From the NCBI GenBank assembly GCA_012932865.1, contig SAXG01000015.1, positions 372,001-436,000 of the forward strand: 64,000 nt of DNA, written 5' to 3'. This document shows positions 39,664-50,944 of this stretch, piece by piece. Below the pieces are notes generated by a model. The model searched no databases, was not told the DNA's origin, and worked only from the letters and a program-made list of their open reading frames with translations. Each line of letters begins with the position of its first letter. The first letter of the stretch is position 1. The stretch is from Amylostereum areolatum. Taxonomy: Eukaryota; Basidiomycota; Agaricomycetes; Russulales; Stereaceae. The translations under genes were made by a program, and so were the position numbers.

Positions 39664-40264
39664 TCAGGCCATCCCTTTCACGTCGCCGATTTCCTGCATT
39701 TCAACATCAGCTTTTGGGTTCTGACACCCTCACCAAGCATTTGTCGCCGAGCAGGGAGCGGAGACTCACCTCGCCGAGCGCCATGTTGATGACCTGGGTG
39801 AACCCCTCCCGGACGTTGTATTCGCATTCACCGATCCAGGTCCACCAGGTTGGGAGATGGAGAGCGGGGGTGGTGCTGTCGGTGCTGCCCTGCCTCGCCG
39901 CGGTGGCGGGGATATCCGCCCAAGCCCCCTCCGCCTCGTAGAAGTAGAGGTAGATGGCGTGGAGAATGTCGGGTACGGTGCAGGGGTAGCCCCGAAGTTG
40001 ACAAAGGCCGACGGCGAGCATGCCCATATCCTGGAGGGAATGAGCGCCAGTGGGGACAGTGGGGAATCACCGTACCATTTCATACTGTACAGAGGTCTTG
40101 ACGCCTCTGAGGCTGTCCCATTCCCAGGAAGAAACGATGTGCCCCGTGTTATCCATGAAGGCTTCGGGGCGAGTGAGGTGTGCGGCGGCATGGCAAATCC
40201 TCCGGTCAAAGATGTCGATGAGGACTTGGAGAAGCTCGGCGCGCTCAGCGTCATTGCCGGACAT
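39664..40264 (-). CDS. Unrecognised small protein gene with two introns
   Basis: Exons 40264-40076, 40030-39770 and 39693-39664 join in phase to 159 aa starting MSGNDAERAELLQVLIDIF and ending GEEIGDVKGMA. Introns of 45 and 76 bp have GT-AG ends. The text (SWEWDSLRGVKTSVQYEM, YPCTVPDILHAIYLYFYEAE) looks like a real soluble protein but I recognise no domain. It lies head to head with another unknown gene at 40594; the pair may be cargo or neighbours of a KDZ-type element. Confidence 0.55.
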
Positions 40265-40593
40265 ATTGGCGAGGATCGCCGGGCGCTCAGTGAGATGGGG
40301 CGGCCTAGAAAGGGGCGGGCTGCATCGAGTGGATGGCAATGGACATGTTAGGGAATTTGGCAGGGATGGCTGTGAATGGAAGGAAGGAGGAAGAAAGGAA
40401 GGAAGAAAAACGATGAATGCAGGGTGGCCTATTATCTATTGAGGGAAGAAGTCAGCCAGCGGCCAAGAGGACAAAACGGGCGAGTTCATTGTTGGCCGGG
40501 CCGGGGAGGCCAGGCCGAATGATCTCCGACCCATCGACACGCAGAATCTGCCACCCATCTTCTTTCCCTCTTCCTTTCATCTCTCCTCCCCTC

Positions 40594-41419
40594 ATGTTGC
40601 ACGACCACACAATGCAGGAGCCCGAGGAGGCATATGTGTGGGAGGAGCATCCCATTCTGGAGATTCTCCCCTCGGAGCCTCCTCCTCCCTACCTCCATGG
40701 CACGGGGGAGCTTTACTATGCCACCACGTTCCTCCGGCCGGCGGCCCGAGCAGTCACGGCAATGTACATCATCTCGGCGGATGATCTGGCGAAGGGGCTC
40801 CTCGCCGAGGTGGTGAGTTTCCAACTCACTGATGCTCGGCTAATCTCATCATTTCTACAGAGGTACGTGGTGCGCCTGAGCGGCCAGTACGCCATGCAGC
40901 ACCGTGCGAGGCTTCCCCCAAACCTGGACCTCCTCGCCATCTACGCCATGCCTACGGGGAAAATGTGGCCACCGGACCAAGACGTCACCATTGCTGATCT
41001 CCTGCCCCTCTTACCGCGGGGGCCGGACTTGCCGATCAACGATCGGCCCGACCTGAATCAGTGGTGGGATGAGAGAGGGGTGGTGGAGAAGGGCGTGCAG
41101 TCAGCGGTGCTAGATGCGGTGGCCGTGTGGGAGGAGTGTGCAGTGAGTACCCTTGCCGTGCAACGCAGTATACCGCTGACCTGTCTCCCTTTCGCAGCCC
41201 CCCAACGTGGCCCTGATCCAAATACGCGCCATCAAGCATGAAGTCGAGGACCAGCTGATCGAGGTTGACTCGGCGAGCCCCTCGCCGAGAGCCCAACTTG
41301 CCGCCTCGGCGAGGGTCACCAACCTTGGCCCCACCGGCCAGGCATTTGTGTGCGGGCAGATGGATGATCTGGTCAATGTGTGGAAGGCACTGGAGAACAT
41401 CCGGGACATACACATCTAG
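40594..41419 (+). CDS. Unrecognised protein gene with two introns
   Basis: Exons 40594-40812, 40861-41142 and 41198-41419 give about 240 aa, MLHDHTMQEPEEAYVWEE to ALENIRDIHI; the ATG at 40612 is an alternative start. Introns (48 and 55 bp) have perfect GTGAGT donors and CAG acceptors, strong evidence that the gene is or was real. Motifs such as TGKMWPPDQDVTIADLLPLL and AFVCGQMDDLVNVWKAL match nothing I know. From 41420 to 41807 no gene is seen. Confidence 0.6.
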
Positions 41420-41807
41420 CCGACCACGTAGAGGATGGCAAGGAGGCTGGAGTTGGTGGTGCCAGACCTGCAGAGACTCGCCAAGATGGACGCTATTGCG
41501 GCGGAACTGGGGGAATTGGGCGGTCAGTCAGGAGAGTCGGCGATAATGGTAAGTCGGTTGGTGGCCGGTCCTTCCGGTGAGCGGTGATGTTCTGGTATGG
41601 GATTGTTAGGACTGTATTTTTAACATCATTTTCATTTTCCCTTTTGTCTTCCACCTTTGTATACCATGAGGAGACTGTATGCTACACCTACAAGTAGAAA
41701 TAATGCATGTAAGAAACCCAGAAGGTCAAGCCTGCATCTCTGCCTGAAGCTGAGGCTGAGGGGAAGGTGGAAGTTTGTTAAATTTGGGCACGCTCGGCGA
41801 GACCTGT

Positions 41808-42600
41808 CTACATTACGACTTGCCGCCGAGCAAAACACGCCGCCCCGGGTCTTCCGGCGAGTGCTGTCGCCGCCGCTCTGTCCGTCCATCTTTCGGCGAA
41901 TGTCTTGTAACCCCTACCAGTGAACTCCATCTCCAACTGGAGGATCTTCAGCTCTTCCGCTGTCCTATTATACGCCATCTTTGCTGAGAGCCAGTTCACC
42001 CTGTAGACTACGGCAAATTCAGCGTAGGCGATTGCCGCAGAGTGGGTTCATACTCACAATCGAGCAGTTGCAGGTTCTTTGTGGCATCTGACTCCACATC
42101 AATGGTCCAAAACCAGGCAAGCTTGGGCATCCATTTGGAGGTATTGGCAGGGTCGACGTGGGTGAGCCGCTGATACCGTTCCCGAACAAAGGTACCTGTA
42201 GAGAGTGCAGGCCCCGCCGATGTCGAGGCGGATGGCTCCTGGGGAGCATGGAGGGCCTCGGTGAGTCCAGGGAGGTCCGGTATACGGGAGGGGTAGGCTT
42301 GCTGCATGATGATGTCGCTGGCGTCGTCACGAGTGACTGTTTCCAAGGAAGGTGAGGTGGTCGAGAGCGCGGCGTCGCTCAAGCGCAAGTCCACCTTTGC
42401 CGGCAGCCCTCCCCCCAAGTCCGCGCGCACCACTGCCAACGCCAACACCACTTGCTGGCATACTCGCAGTATGTCAGAGGCTCTGGCCAGTGGCTCAGCG
42501 GTTTGCGCTACCTCCGCCAAGCCGGCGAGCAGCGGGGGGCCCTCGAGGTCGACCGCTAAGCCGACGAGCAAGGGCGGTAAGCGGTGAACAGTGGGCGCGC
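41808..42600 (-). pseudogene. C-terminal fragment of a KDZ-type transposase
   Basis: Two exons (up to 42600 down to 42058, then 42007-41808, intron 42008-42057) give KLAWFWTIDVE, then FYRVNWLSAKMAYNRTAEEL and EMEFTGRGYKTFAERWTDRA. The pattern FYRVxWLxAKxxxxRxxEE near the C-terminus is typical of KDZ (Kyakuja/Dileera/Zisupton) transposases of basidiomycetes. The catalytic part is missing, so this is a remnant. The start is not defined. Confidence 0.55.
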
Positions 42601-42839
42601 GCATGATTCGTGTCAGCAAGGGTGCTTCATTCGTAGTTTTTTGGGTCGCGGGTTGTACACTAGTTTGGACTTCCGCTGGTTTGGTGATTTGCTTTCTTGG
42701 TGGATTTTTTCTTTTTTGGTTACATAGTTTTGTTTGGCACTGTGAATAGTTTACTTTTGCTTGTGTTTTGGTTTGATTGTAATAATACATATTTTGTTGA
42801 AACTCAGTCTGAATCCAAAGTGCAAGCATGAAGGCATCT

Positions 42840-43355
42840 CTGCACCATTGATGGTGAGTCTCGCCGGTCGGTTTCACTGGAGAGTCTCGCCAGTGAGAGT
42901 TTCGCTGGTTAGCCTCGCCGGTTAGTCTCACCGGTGGGGTGCGGGATGGACTTGTTGGTGGTGAAGCTTATCGGCGAGCCTCGCCGGTCCCATTCAGGGG
43001 TCACAGTATGTCACGTATGGTGTACGGTGTCGTGAATATTAGTGAGGTGGTGATTTGGAAATGTCGCATACAGATGGGGTAGAATAAATATATATTCCTG
43101 AGACTCAAGGGCTGAATAGGTCTCGCCAGTCAGCTTCCCCGGTTAGTCTCGCCGGTGGATCTTGCCGGTGAATCTCGGTGGTGACTAGGAGGGGTTGAAG
43201 CTTGTCAGCAAGCCTCGCCGGTCCACCTCAGCGGTCACAGTTTATCATACATGGCGTGAGGGTTCGAGAAGGTCAGTGAGTTGGTGATTTGGAAACATCG
43301 GATACAGATGGGGTAGAATACATATATGTTGAGACTCAAGAGCTGAAGAAGTCAG
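42840..43355. repeat. Direct repeat of about 160 bp (period 234) with CTCGCCGGT minisatellite
   Basis: The stretch beginning GAAGCTTATCGGCGAGCC at 42963 recurs at 43197 and both run to GAGACTCAAG. Around them CTCGCCGG(T)-type words repeat every 10-14 bp. No gene is seen from 42600 to 44227. Confidence 0.75.
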
Positions 43356-43459
43356 TGATCGTGTTGGAATGAGAAGGTATGGAATGGCGTCATGTTTCCA
43401 GTGTATGCCTCAGTCCACACAACAGTCTATGTACATTCTTATTTCACCCCACATTATCC

Positions 43460-43570
43460 AGTGAGCAGGGGGGTGAGCAGGGTGGGCACTGAGCAGGGTG
43501 GGCGGTGAGCAGGGTGGGCGGTGGGCAGGGTGGTGAGTATGGCGGGTGGTGAGCAGGGCGGCGAGAACCC
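43460..43570. repeat. GC-rich minisatellite, unit about GTGAGCAGGGTGGGCG
   Basis: Six or seven imperfect 14-16-bp units. Confidence 0.8.
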
Positions 43571-44161
43571 CTGCAGGAGAGTAGGGCAGGGATCATTGTT
43601 GGCCGACCCCAGGGGCCCCCCGCTCTCGTAATGGCCATAGGCGGTGTCGGCCCACGTCCGCTCGCCCGTGATGATTGGCAAATCCGCGCGTCCACTCACC
43701 ATGTACGACGGAGTACAGTGAGGGCAATGTGTGGCACATCAAGAACAGGAGCGCGGGCACGTTGAGAGCAAGGGCGCGGGCACATTGACGGCTGGGATGG
43801 CGTTGCGTGGGAGCGCACCAGTGTGTGGCAGGCGTGGTGAGAGTGGTGAGCATGGCAGGTGCAGCGGCCGTGGCAGGCCAGGCAGATGAGCAGCACGCGG
43901 TGTCACGGCCATATTTGGATATGACCGCAACAGGGATATAGTCAGGAAGGAAAATGGAAGACTAGAGGAGAGGAGCAGAAAGGCAAAGAGACAGTAAGCC
44001 ACACCAGAGACGGAACATAGTATGTCCAAGCCGGCCATCAAAGAAGAGCAAGCTGGACAAAGGAGGGGCCGGGAGAGAAGGAAAGCCGATGATCGGCGGC
44101 ACCAAAGGAAGTAGGATGGACGGGCCAGACACTGTCGATCTGGAAGGTTAATTCAGCCGCA

Positions 44162-44167
44162 TATAAA
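44162..44167 (+). promoter_or_regulatory. TATAAA box upstream of the gene at 44228
   Basis: TATAAA lies 60 bp upstream of the ATG. Confidence 0.5.
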
Positions 44168-44227
44168 GATGCGGCAGGAAGAGAAAGGCGTCTTGGCTCC
44201 TTGCTTCACTTTTCGCACCGACGCACC

Positions 44228-45358
44228 ATGAATAACAACTCCCTCCCCACCAATCACCTCGGTGCCTCTGACCATTCCACGGAGTCCAGCGGCATGCAAC
44301 TCGCTGACGGTGTACGCCTTGCCCAGTCACGTTCTCCCTCTCCCCCTCTGGCCACATCCCTCACGAGCGATCCCGACCCCTACGCACCAGCGCGCATCCT
44401 CGACACCCGCATACGCTTGAACAACCCGCCGACTAGCGACATCATCTACAACCCTATCGTCACGCTGCGGTTAGCCCGTCGCCCCAACGCTACCCCCTCT
44501 ATGCCGCAATACGACCTACAGGATGCCCGAGCGCCCGTCCGTGCCGCGACGATCGCCAGGTTGGTCAAGGACAATGTCTCCCACCCACACTGGTTGGCGG
44601 CCAACGGGATCCTGAACCAAGGGTGGGCCCCTGACCCATTCAAGGGTCCCTCGGAGGTGAATGGGGTATGGATCGTTGAAGGGAAGGTGCAACAGGTTGG
44701 CCCCTCAATGCTGGTGGAGGCGGCAACGGAGACAGGATATCGCTACTACGCGACGGTGGGCGAGTGTCTAGGGAGCGACGGCCAGAGCGCCATCTACGTG
44801 GGATGGGTACGCAACCACGCCTACGCCCGTACGTCACCCCTCCCCTCGTGCCAAACTCGTGCTGACCCGCAAATAGCGATGACAGTCTTTATTATCTGCA
44901 ACGTCAACTGGGCCCTCCCGCTTAGCCCAAAACTTCCTACTTCTTCCTCCATCGCTGCGGACTGGTATTGGGCGTTCAACCTCCGCCTCGGCACCCTCAT
45001 CGCCCCTCCCTCTCTCGTCGCCAAGAACATTGCTCGCATCGTGGACGCCCACCTTCCTGCCATGCTGCACCACGTTGTAGGGCATGAAGGTTACTCCGTC
45101 TTTGTATTCCCCGAGTGGGGAAACCTGACGCCCATGCTGACAGAGGAGCCCTGGGGGCCGCTTAGCGACGTGGTGGAGTATCTGGCCCACGCGCGCCATG
45201 CCATCTATCCGTTCTCCTACTCAGCAGTAGAGCAGTCGCTCTACAAGCTGATCGCGGAGGCGCGCGAGGTGTCGGCTTACCAGATCTCGCACGAGGTGCA
45301 GGAAAGGGCCGCAGCCATAGAGAAATGGCGGAGTGAAGGGTTATACTTACGCCAGTAA
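44228..45358 (+). CDS. Unrecognised 360-376 aa protein
   Basis: A long frame from ATG 44228 (MNNNSLPTNHLGASDH) to 45358 with a TATA box upstream. A probable 48-bp intron lies near 44829-44876 (GTACGT..AAATAG), changing ..HAYAR.. to AYAPMTVFIICNVNW. The open frame through the intron means either form could be translated. Segments such as RLNNPPTSDIIYNPIVTLRL and SVFVFPEWGNLTPMLTEEPW look like folded protein, but no domain is recognised. It has the TCGCC-rich codon use of its unknown neighbours. Confidence 0.6.
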   Translation: MNNNSLPTNHLGASDHSTESSGMQLADGVRLAQSRSPSPPLATSLTSDPDPYAPARILDTRIRLNNPPTSDIIYNPIVTLRLARRPNATPSMPQYDLQDARAPVRAATIARLVKDNVSHPHWLAANGILNQGWAPDPFKGPSEVNGVWIVEGKVQQVGPSMLVEAATETGYRYYATVGECLGSDGQSAIYVGWVRNHAYARTSPLPSCQTRADPQIAMTVFIICNVNWALPLSPKLPTSSSIAADWYWAFNLRLGTLIAPPSLVAKNIARIVDAHLPAMLHHVVGHEGYSVFVFPEWGNLTPMLTEEPWGPLSDVVEYLAHARHAIYPFSYSAVEQSLYKLIAEAREVSAYQISHEVQERAAAIEKWRSEGLYLRQ

Positions 45359-45735
45359 GTGAGAGCAGCTAGGCTAGTGGGAAGACGGTCGTCTTCCTGC
45401 TGTTACCTGCATGTTCTCCACTTCACTTTTTCTATTGCCCTCCACGTTGTCACAGGTTATCTCGTATCGCCCCGTCGGAATGACCCGTTACCTTTGTCCT
45501 ACCTATGCCGCTTGTCTCCTGTTCCCCACGTTGCTTACCATTGTCTTCCCGTTCTGATATCCCTCGGTCTCCGCTATCGCTACTATCACCACCCCCCGTC
45601 TCCATGTCATGTTCCTAAACGCCCGCCTGTACGTATACCTGCATGATGATTGTTGATCCCCCTCTTTACCTGTTATCTCTACCTATTCTATCCAGAGCTA
45701 CAGCAATCCGTCCCTCAAGTCCTCCTAGCCCAAAG

Positions 45736-46263
45736 TGACACAGTCGTGCTGACTGTGCGCTCAGTCATCCGATCAATGCACAGTCAAGTGACTGTGCACT
45801 CAGTCATCCATGACAGAATGCACAGTCACTAGACAGAATGCACAGTTCATTGACTGTGCACACAGTCCATTGCACAGTCGATCCAACGCATGAACAAACA
45901 AAGGGCAAAGAGGTATTTAAGGAGAGCTGAGTGGAAGAGAAAAGGGAGAGACTGCCACCGAGACAGACCCCACACGCACGCCCTACTGTAAAGCTTACTG
46001 TAGCTTACTCTAGAAACCCCAGCCCACTGTTCTCATACACCTTGTAGCTACTTACTGTAGTACCTACTCCGTGTCACGAATAAACGCATAACCCCAACGC
46101 TTCTCTCATAAGTTTCGTTTAGACCACCCAGAGCGGTGTCTAGCGTTGCTCCTCCTACCTCCCCCCCCCTCACACACACCCCTGAAGGCGTAGTACTCAG
46201 GCTTCTGACGTTGTGCGAGCAACCACGAACCTTGTAGACGCTTACAACAACCTCACTCAAACA
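45736..46263 (+). repeat. Putative solo LTR
   Basis: It starts TGACACAGTCG and ends CTCAAACA (TG..CA), with many GCACAGT/ACTGTGC words in the first 150 bp, TATTTAA near 45916 and AATAAA near 46079, the layout of an LTR. No good 5-bp target duplication is found, so the call is tentative. From 45359 to 45735 no gene is seen. Confidence 0.4.
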
Positions 46264-47308
46264 CCTAGGAAAATCCGGGAAAGAGGAAAACCCGATTGAC
46301 TTAGTTTCGAAAAGACCTTAACCCCCTTTTCGCTTGACAGCGGTAGGCATGCGGACATGGAGGGTACATGGCAGGCGTGGGGGCATAGCGGGGGCAGTGG
46401 GCATAGCGGCGGCGGTGGGCGCGGCATTGAGGGCAGGCAGAAATGGAGGCCGTGACAAGGGCAAGGTGGGAAGAGAGAGGGCGGGGGTTGTGCAAGGGCG
46501 TATTATAGTGCGTTGAGGGTGGGGCGGTGGGCATTGAGCGTGGGAGGGCGGGCACGTCGAGTGTGCGCGGGCATGTTGCGGGTGAAGCATTGTGCTTGTC
46601 GTGCACGGGCAGGTAGGCGTGTTGCATGCGTGGGCGTGTTGAGGGGCGGGGGTCGTGCGCATCGAGCGCAGGCAGGCGGTTGTGTCAAGTGCGGGCAGGT
46701 GGATGCATCAAGCGTGCGCAGGAGGGCGCGTCAAGCATGCATGGGTGTCTTGAGTGTGGGCAGCTGTGCGCGACGAGTGCGGGAGTGCAGGCATGTTGAA
46801 CGTAGGCGGGTGGGTGCATCGACCATGGGCGGGTGGGTGCGTCGGGTACATGCAGCTTGACGGTGCGGACACGGGCGTCAAGGGCGCGCGGGGATAGGTG
46901 ACGAGGGCGTGCAGGCACGCGCAGTGAGAGGATGTGCACCGGTGCTGAGGGCACGGACACTGAGGTCACACGGCGGCGGGCGGCTTGAGGGAGCGGGGTC
47001 GGGTGGCTTGAGGGTGCGCTAGGGTAGGCGTTGAGCATCTAAGGCGCGGACGTGCGGGCAAGGGCTGTTGAGGGGGGGCATTGAGGGCACGGGCGTGTGT
47101 GTGTGAGAGTGCGGGCACGCAAGCATGGAGAGTGCGGGTGCGTGAGCCTCAAGGGTGCGGGCGCGTCAATGGAGGGGAGACAAGGAGACGAGGACTCGGG
47201 AGGAGGAGGAGGAGAAGAAGGATGTGTTGCATCTCGGCAGTTGCCAAGGGGCCACGTTGCGAGCGCACATGGATTGGCGAGATCATGACGTATTTTCGGG
47301 TCGTGTTT

Positions 47309-47363
47309 TCCTCTTTGGGAGTGCGGCTCGGGATTTGCCAAAACGTGCTTCCAAGGAGGAAGT
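47309..47363. repeat. Imperfect hairpin in element X copy b
   Basis: TTTTCCTCTTTGGGAGTG faces CGTGCTTCCAAGGAGGAA. It follows ATCATGACGTATTTTCGGG, the left-arm motif of the hairpin at 61924. Confidence 0.7.
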
Positions 47364-47696
47364 CGCGTCTTCCTCATCAGCAACCTCCACCTCGTCTCTC
47401 TCCCTCTTCTTCCTCCGCCACCGCCTGTCCTCAACGCGTTCAACGACGCCCCCCAACTGTAAACACCACCATCAGCACCCTCCACGTGTATCCCCACGTC
47501 CAAAGGCGACCTTTGGAGTATTAGTGCAGGAGCCGTGCCGAGGTACGTCTCTTCTCTTCTCTCCCCTCCTCCTCGCCCTCGCCGCCATCCACCCGCGTCC
47601 CTTGCCACCCTCCTCCCTCGCCCTTGCCGCCATCCACCCTAGTTCTCACCCTCGCCTGCCCTCGCTGCGACCTGCCTGTTGTCGTCTCCCGCCGTT

Positions 47697-47739
47697 AGGC
47701 AAGGATGCCATCACGCGACGCGTGATGGCATCCTTGCCT
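47697..47739. repeat. Perfect 21-bp hairpin in element X copy b
   Basis: Arms 47697-47717 and 47719-47739 (AGGCAAGGATGCCATCACGC + G) are exact complements around a single A. Confidence 0.95.
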
Positions 47740-47859
47740 GCACGCCAGAGTACTCTGCCCTGCGCACGTGCATGCCCGCAACACACCCCTGACCACCCGC
47801 CCACAACACACGCCCGCCCACCTTCGCCCGCCCCTCTGCCCTTGCCGTTGAGCACACTC

Positions 47860-47910
47860 AGGCGAAAATGCCATCAGCCGCGGTGCACGCGATTGATGGC
47901 ATTCTCGCCT
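47860..47910. repeat. Hairpin in element X copy b (ATGCCATCA stem)
   Basis: AGGCGAAAATGCCATCA faces TGATGGCATTCTCGCCT with one mismatch. Confidence 0.9.
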
Positions 47911-47912
47911 CG

Positions 47913-47977
47913 ACGTGCTATGACGTTTTACGGGGCCCATTTTTCAGAAATGGGCCCCGAAAATCGTCATAGCATGT
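47913..47977. repeat. Long hairpin in element X copy b (ATGACGTTTT stem)
   Basis: Arms of about 30 bp: outer ACGTGCTATGACG, inner GGGGCCCATTT, loop TTCAG-like. Confidence 0.92.
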
Positions 47978-48123
47978 GAGTGCGCTCTCGCCAGTCCTCC
48001 TCCCTCCCATTAAGTACGCCTGGCTTCACGCCTGACCGCCGTTGCTCGCGCATCGCGTGGGCACGTCGGTCAGGCGTGTACATGCCGCGTGAACAGGTGG
48101 AGGAAGGGGATGCGGGGGAAACA

Positions 48124-48175
48124 GACCAATCACAAACAAGGAGGAAAATAAATTCCTCCTCGTTCATGATTGGTC
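48124..48175. repeat. Long hairpin in element X copy b (GACCAATCAC stem)
   Basis: Counterpart of 35156-35207: GACCAATCACAAACAAGGAG and its near complement around AATAAA. Confidence 0.9.
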
Positions 48176-49781
48176 GGTGTGCAAGTTCATCACTGTTGGC
48201 ATCACTTGCCAATGGCGCCAACCATGACGGGTTTTCCGCCGCCGCCATCTCGTCTCCCTCCCCACATTGTCCCCCGCATCCAACTCCCCCTGGCCCCAGG
48301 CCCTCGACACGCATGCCCACGCCCCCACCCTCAACACACTCAACACGCACCCTCACCCTGCCCTCCACATGTGCACGCTCGATGCCCACACTCACCCTTG
48401 CCCTCGCACCCGCATCCTCATGCCTTCACACCCGCGTCCTCACGCCCTCAACACGTGCCCTCAACGCCCACGCGCGCCCTCCACGCCCCCATGCCCACGC
48501 CTGCACCTGCCCTCTCGACACCCCCACCCCTTCGCCTTCCACTTGCCACGTCCTCGGCGCCTACACCCCCCGCCCTCAACATCCACCACATCCTCCGCCC
48601 TCTCGATGTCCTCACCCCCTCTGCCGCCCTCACCGCTGCTGACCCCGCCGCTGCCAAAACTGCCGCACCGTTGCCGTTGCCGCCGCCGCTGCCGTCGCCC
48701 ATGCATGGATGCACAGACACATGGACACCTGACCACAGACACCCGATTGCACACGCGCACGCTCGCCCGCACGCCTACAAACCGCATGCCCGCAATGCCC
48801 TCCCGCAACACCCGCAAGCCTGCAAGCCTGCATGCACGCATGCCCGTAAGCCGCCCACACACAATGCCCGCACGCCCGCACGCCCGCAACGCATGCACAC
48901 AATGCACGCTCGCCCAACCACCCTCCCGTTTGCCTGCACGCCCAACCGCCCTCCTACTCGCCCACATGCCCACACGCCCTCCCGCTTGCCCACATGCCCC
49001 GCACACGCCTTCCCACATGCCCGCAAGCAGGATGCCCGCAACGCACACACGCACGAGCGCAACCCGCATGCCGCGGCGCGCCGCAACGCACACCCATAAG
49101 TAATGCACGCCCACCCGCCCGGCCCTCGACGCAGACCCTGCCGTCAATGTGCACCCTCGGCCCTGCCCTCGCTGCACACGCCCCCCTCGCCCTCAGCACG
49201 CCCACACCTGCAGCTACAACACGCCCGCCCGCCTGAACTCGACCCGCCCAAACTCGACCCGCACGCGCGCCCCCGCAACACGCGTGCCCCCTCGCGCTCG
49301 ATGTGCGCGACCCCCGTGCTTGACGCACCCCTTGGCTTCACGCCCTGAAAGGAGTTAAACATCTGTGAGGAGGTGGGAGAGGGCGGGAGCAGGTGGACAA
49401 AACAAAACTCGGCAGTTTCCGGTTCGAGGAGACCATCAAACCAAGTGAGATTTATATAGTTTGCAAAAAAACCGACCGAGAGTGTAGTATAGAAGAATAG
49501 AAGGATAGAAATATTTTTGTCTATTCAAACCTTTGTATTGAGATTGTATGAGATATAGACAGAAGAAACTGGAATGGTTGCGAGACCTATCATCAATGGT
49601 TGTACAGAAAATTGTAGGGAGCCTTCACGGAAAATGTATTGGAAGTTGTATGGAAGTGTACATGTGAATAGAAAACAGATTGTATCAAATTAACCCTAAC
49701 CTTAACCGTCTGAGCGTCACAAATTGTACGCGCCTCTCCCAAAAAAGATGACATAATAAATGTTCCTAATTGGAACCGTAA

Positions 49782-50738
49782 TGCATCACGCGGTGCCCTC
49801 GGATGTGGATCCCGTAACTTACCAGCCCGAAGCTCTGGTGAAGCCATGCTTCGTGTTCTTGGGCTTCAACATGTGTGAAGAGTGGGCTGTCGAAGAGGAT
49901 GGTATCCTGTACACTGTTTCTACTTTATCACATTCATTTAATGCTCATCTGTCAACAGGATCGGGACAACAGACAATGGTTGGACGAGTGAGATGATGTG
50001 TCTTGAATGGCTCCGTCAACGCCTCATTCCCGGAGCGACAGCCCACGCTGACACATCCAAACCCATCCTCCTCATGTTTGACAGCCACAGCTCCCATGTC
50101 ACTATTGATATGATCCTCCTGGCACGAGCAAACAACATCATTCTATATCAGCTCCTGCCGCACACCACACATTGACTTCAGCCTTGCAATGTCGGCGCTT
50201 TTGGACCCCTAAAATCAGCGTGGCAAACTCGCTGCTCAATTCTCAAGGCAGCAGGCTGTCCGATGCAGGTGAAGGATATCGTACACAAGTACATGATTGC
50301 CCGTCATGCATCGTTCAAGGAGGCCACTATCAAGAAGGCCTGGTCAAACTCAGGGATCGTAGTCGAAGACCCTGCGCGGCTGCCGCGCTGCAACATTGCT
50401 TGATTCACTGCGGAGTATTTTGCGCCCAGTAGTATCACATCAACGTACTTCCATCTCCCCCAGAGTACCCTACCGCCTTAGCTCCATGTCCTTCCCACAC
50501 CAATGAGAACAATAGCGATGTTGAGATGGCCAGCATAGGTGGTGGCGGCAATGGTTACACGGAGATTGTGGGCAACTCAGACACGGATGAGGAGAGGGAC
50601 CTTGCAGGGCTTTTAATGCTCGACAAGCAGCTTGACGGAGATGATGATGCTGATGACGAGAAAGAGATAGATGAAGAAGATGACACCGAAGAAGACAACA
50701 ACAACAACAACAAGGTGCCCTGCATTCCATCTATATGA
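49782..50738 (+). pseudogene. C-terminal part of a pogo-like DDE transposase
   Basis: The broken frames read ALVKPCFVFLGFNMCEEWA, IGTTDNGWTSEMMCLEWLRQ, PILLMFDSHSSHVTIDMI (second catalytic Asp), LYQLLPHTTH, NVGAFGPLKSAWQTRC and KDIVHKYMIARHASFKEA, then an acidic tail with a poly-Asn run. These are DDE_1 motifs. The N-terminal domains are absent here but present in the fragment at 21271-21960 in the same orientation. Confidence 0.82.
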
Positions 50739-50944
50739 CCACGCCCCTCTTCCTCCTCTTCCTCCTCCTCATCGCCCTCTGCTGCCCCCAAAATCCCAAT
50801 ACCTAGGCTTGCCACTCTCCCTCCTCACTACTATAGCGATAGCAGCTCTGATGCCACATTTGGCTCTCCCTTGAATCCCAAAGCACACACGGAGTATTGG
50901 CAGATGAAAGCCAAGTGCAACGAAACACGATGCTGTAAGGCTCA

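Larger units (their letters stand above)
46340..49781 (+). mobile_element. Element X, copy b (5'-truncated)
   Basis: It begins inside the core, matching the inverted core of copy a near 37255. It is G-rich to about 47170, has hairpins at 47309, 47697, 47860, 47913 and 48124, then is C-rich to 49340, and closes with the AT-rich right end ..GTTCCTAATTGGAACCGTAA at 49781. The left end and satellite are missing. The pogo fragment starts at the next base. No gene is credible in the core. Confidence 0.72.
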
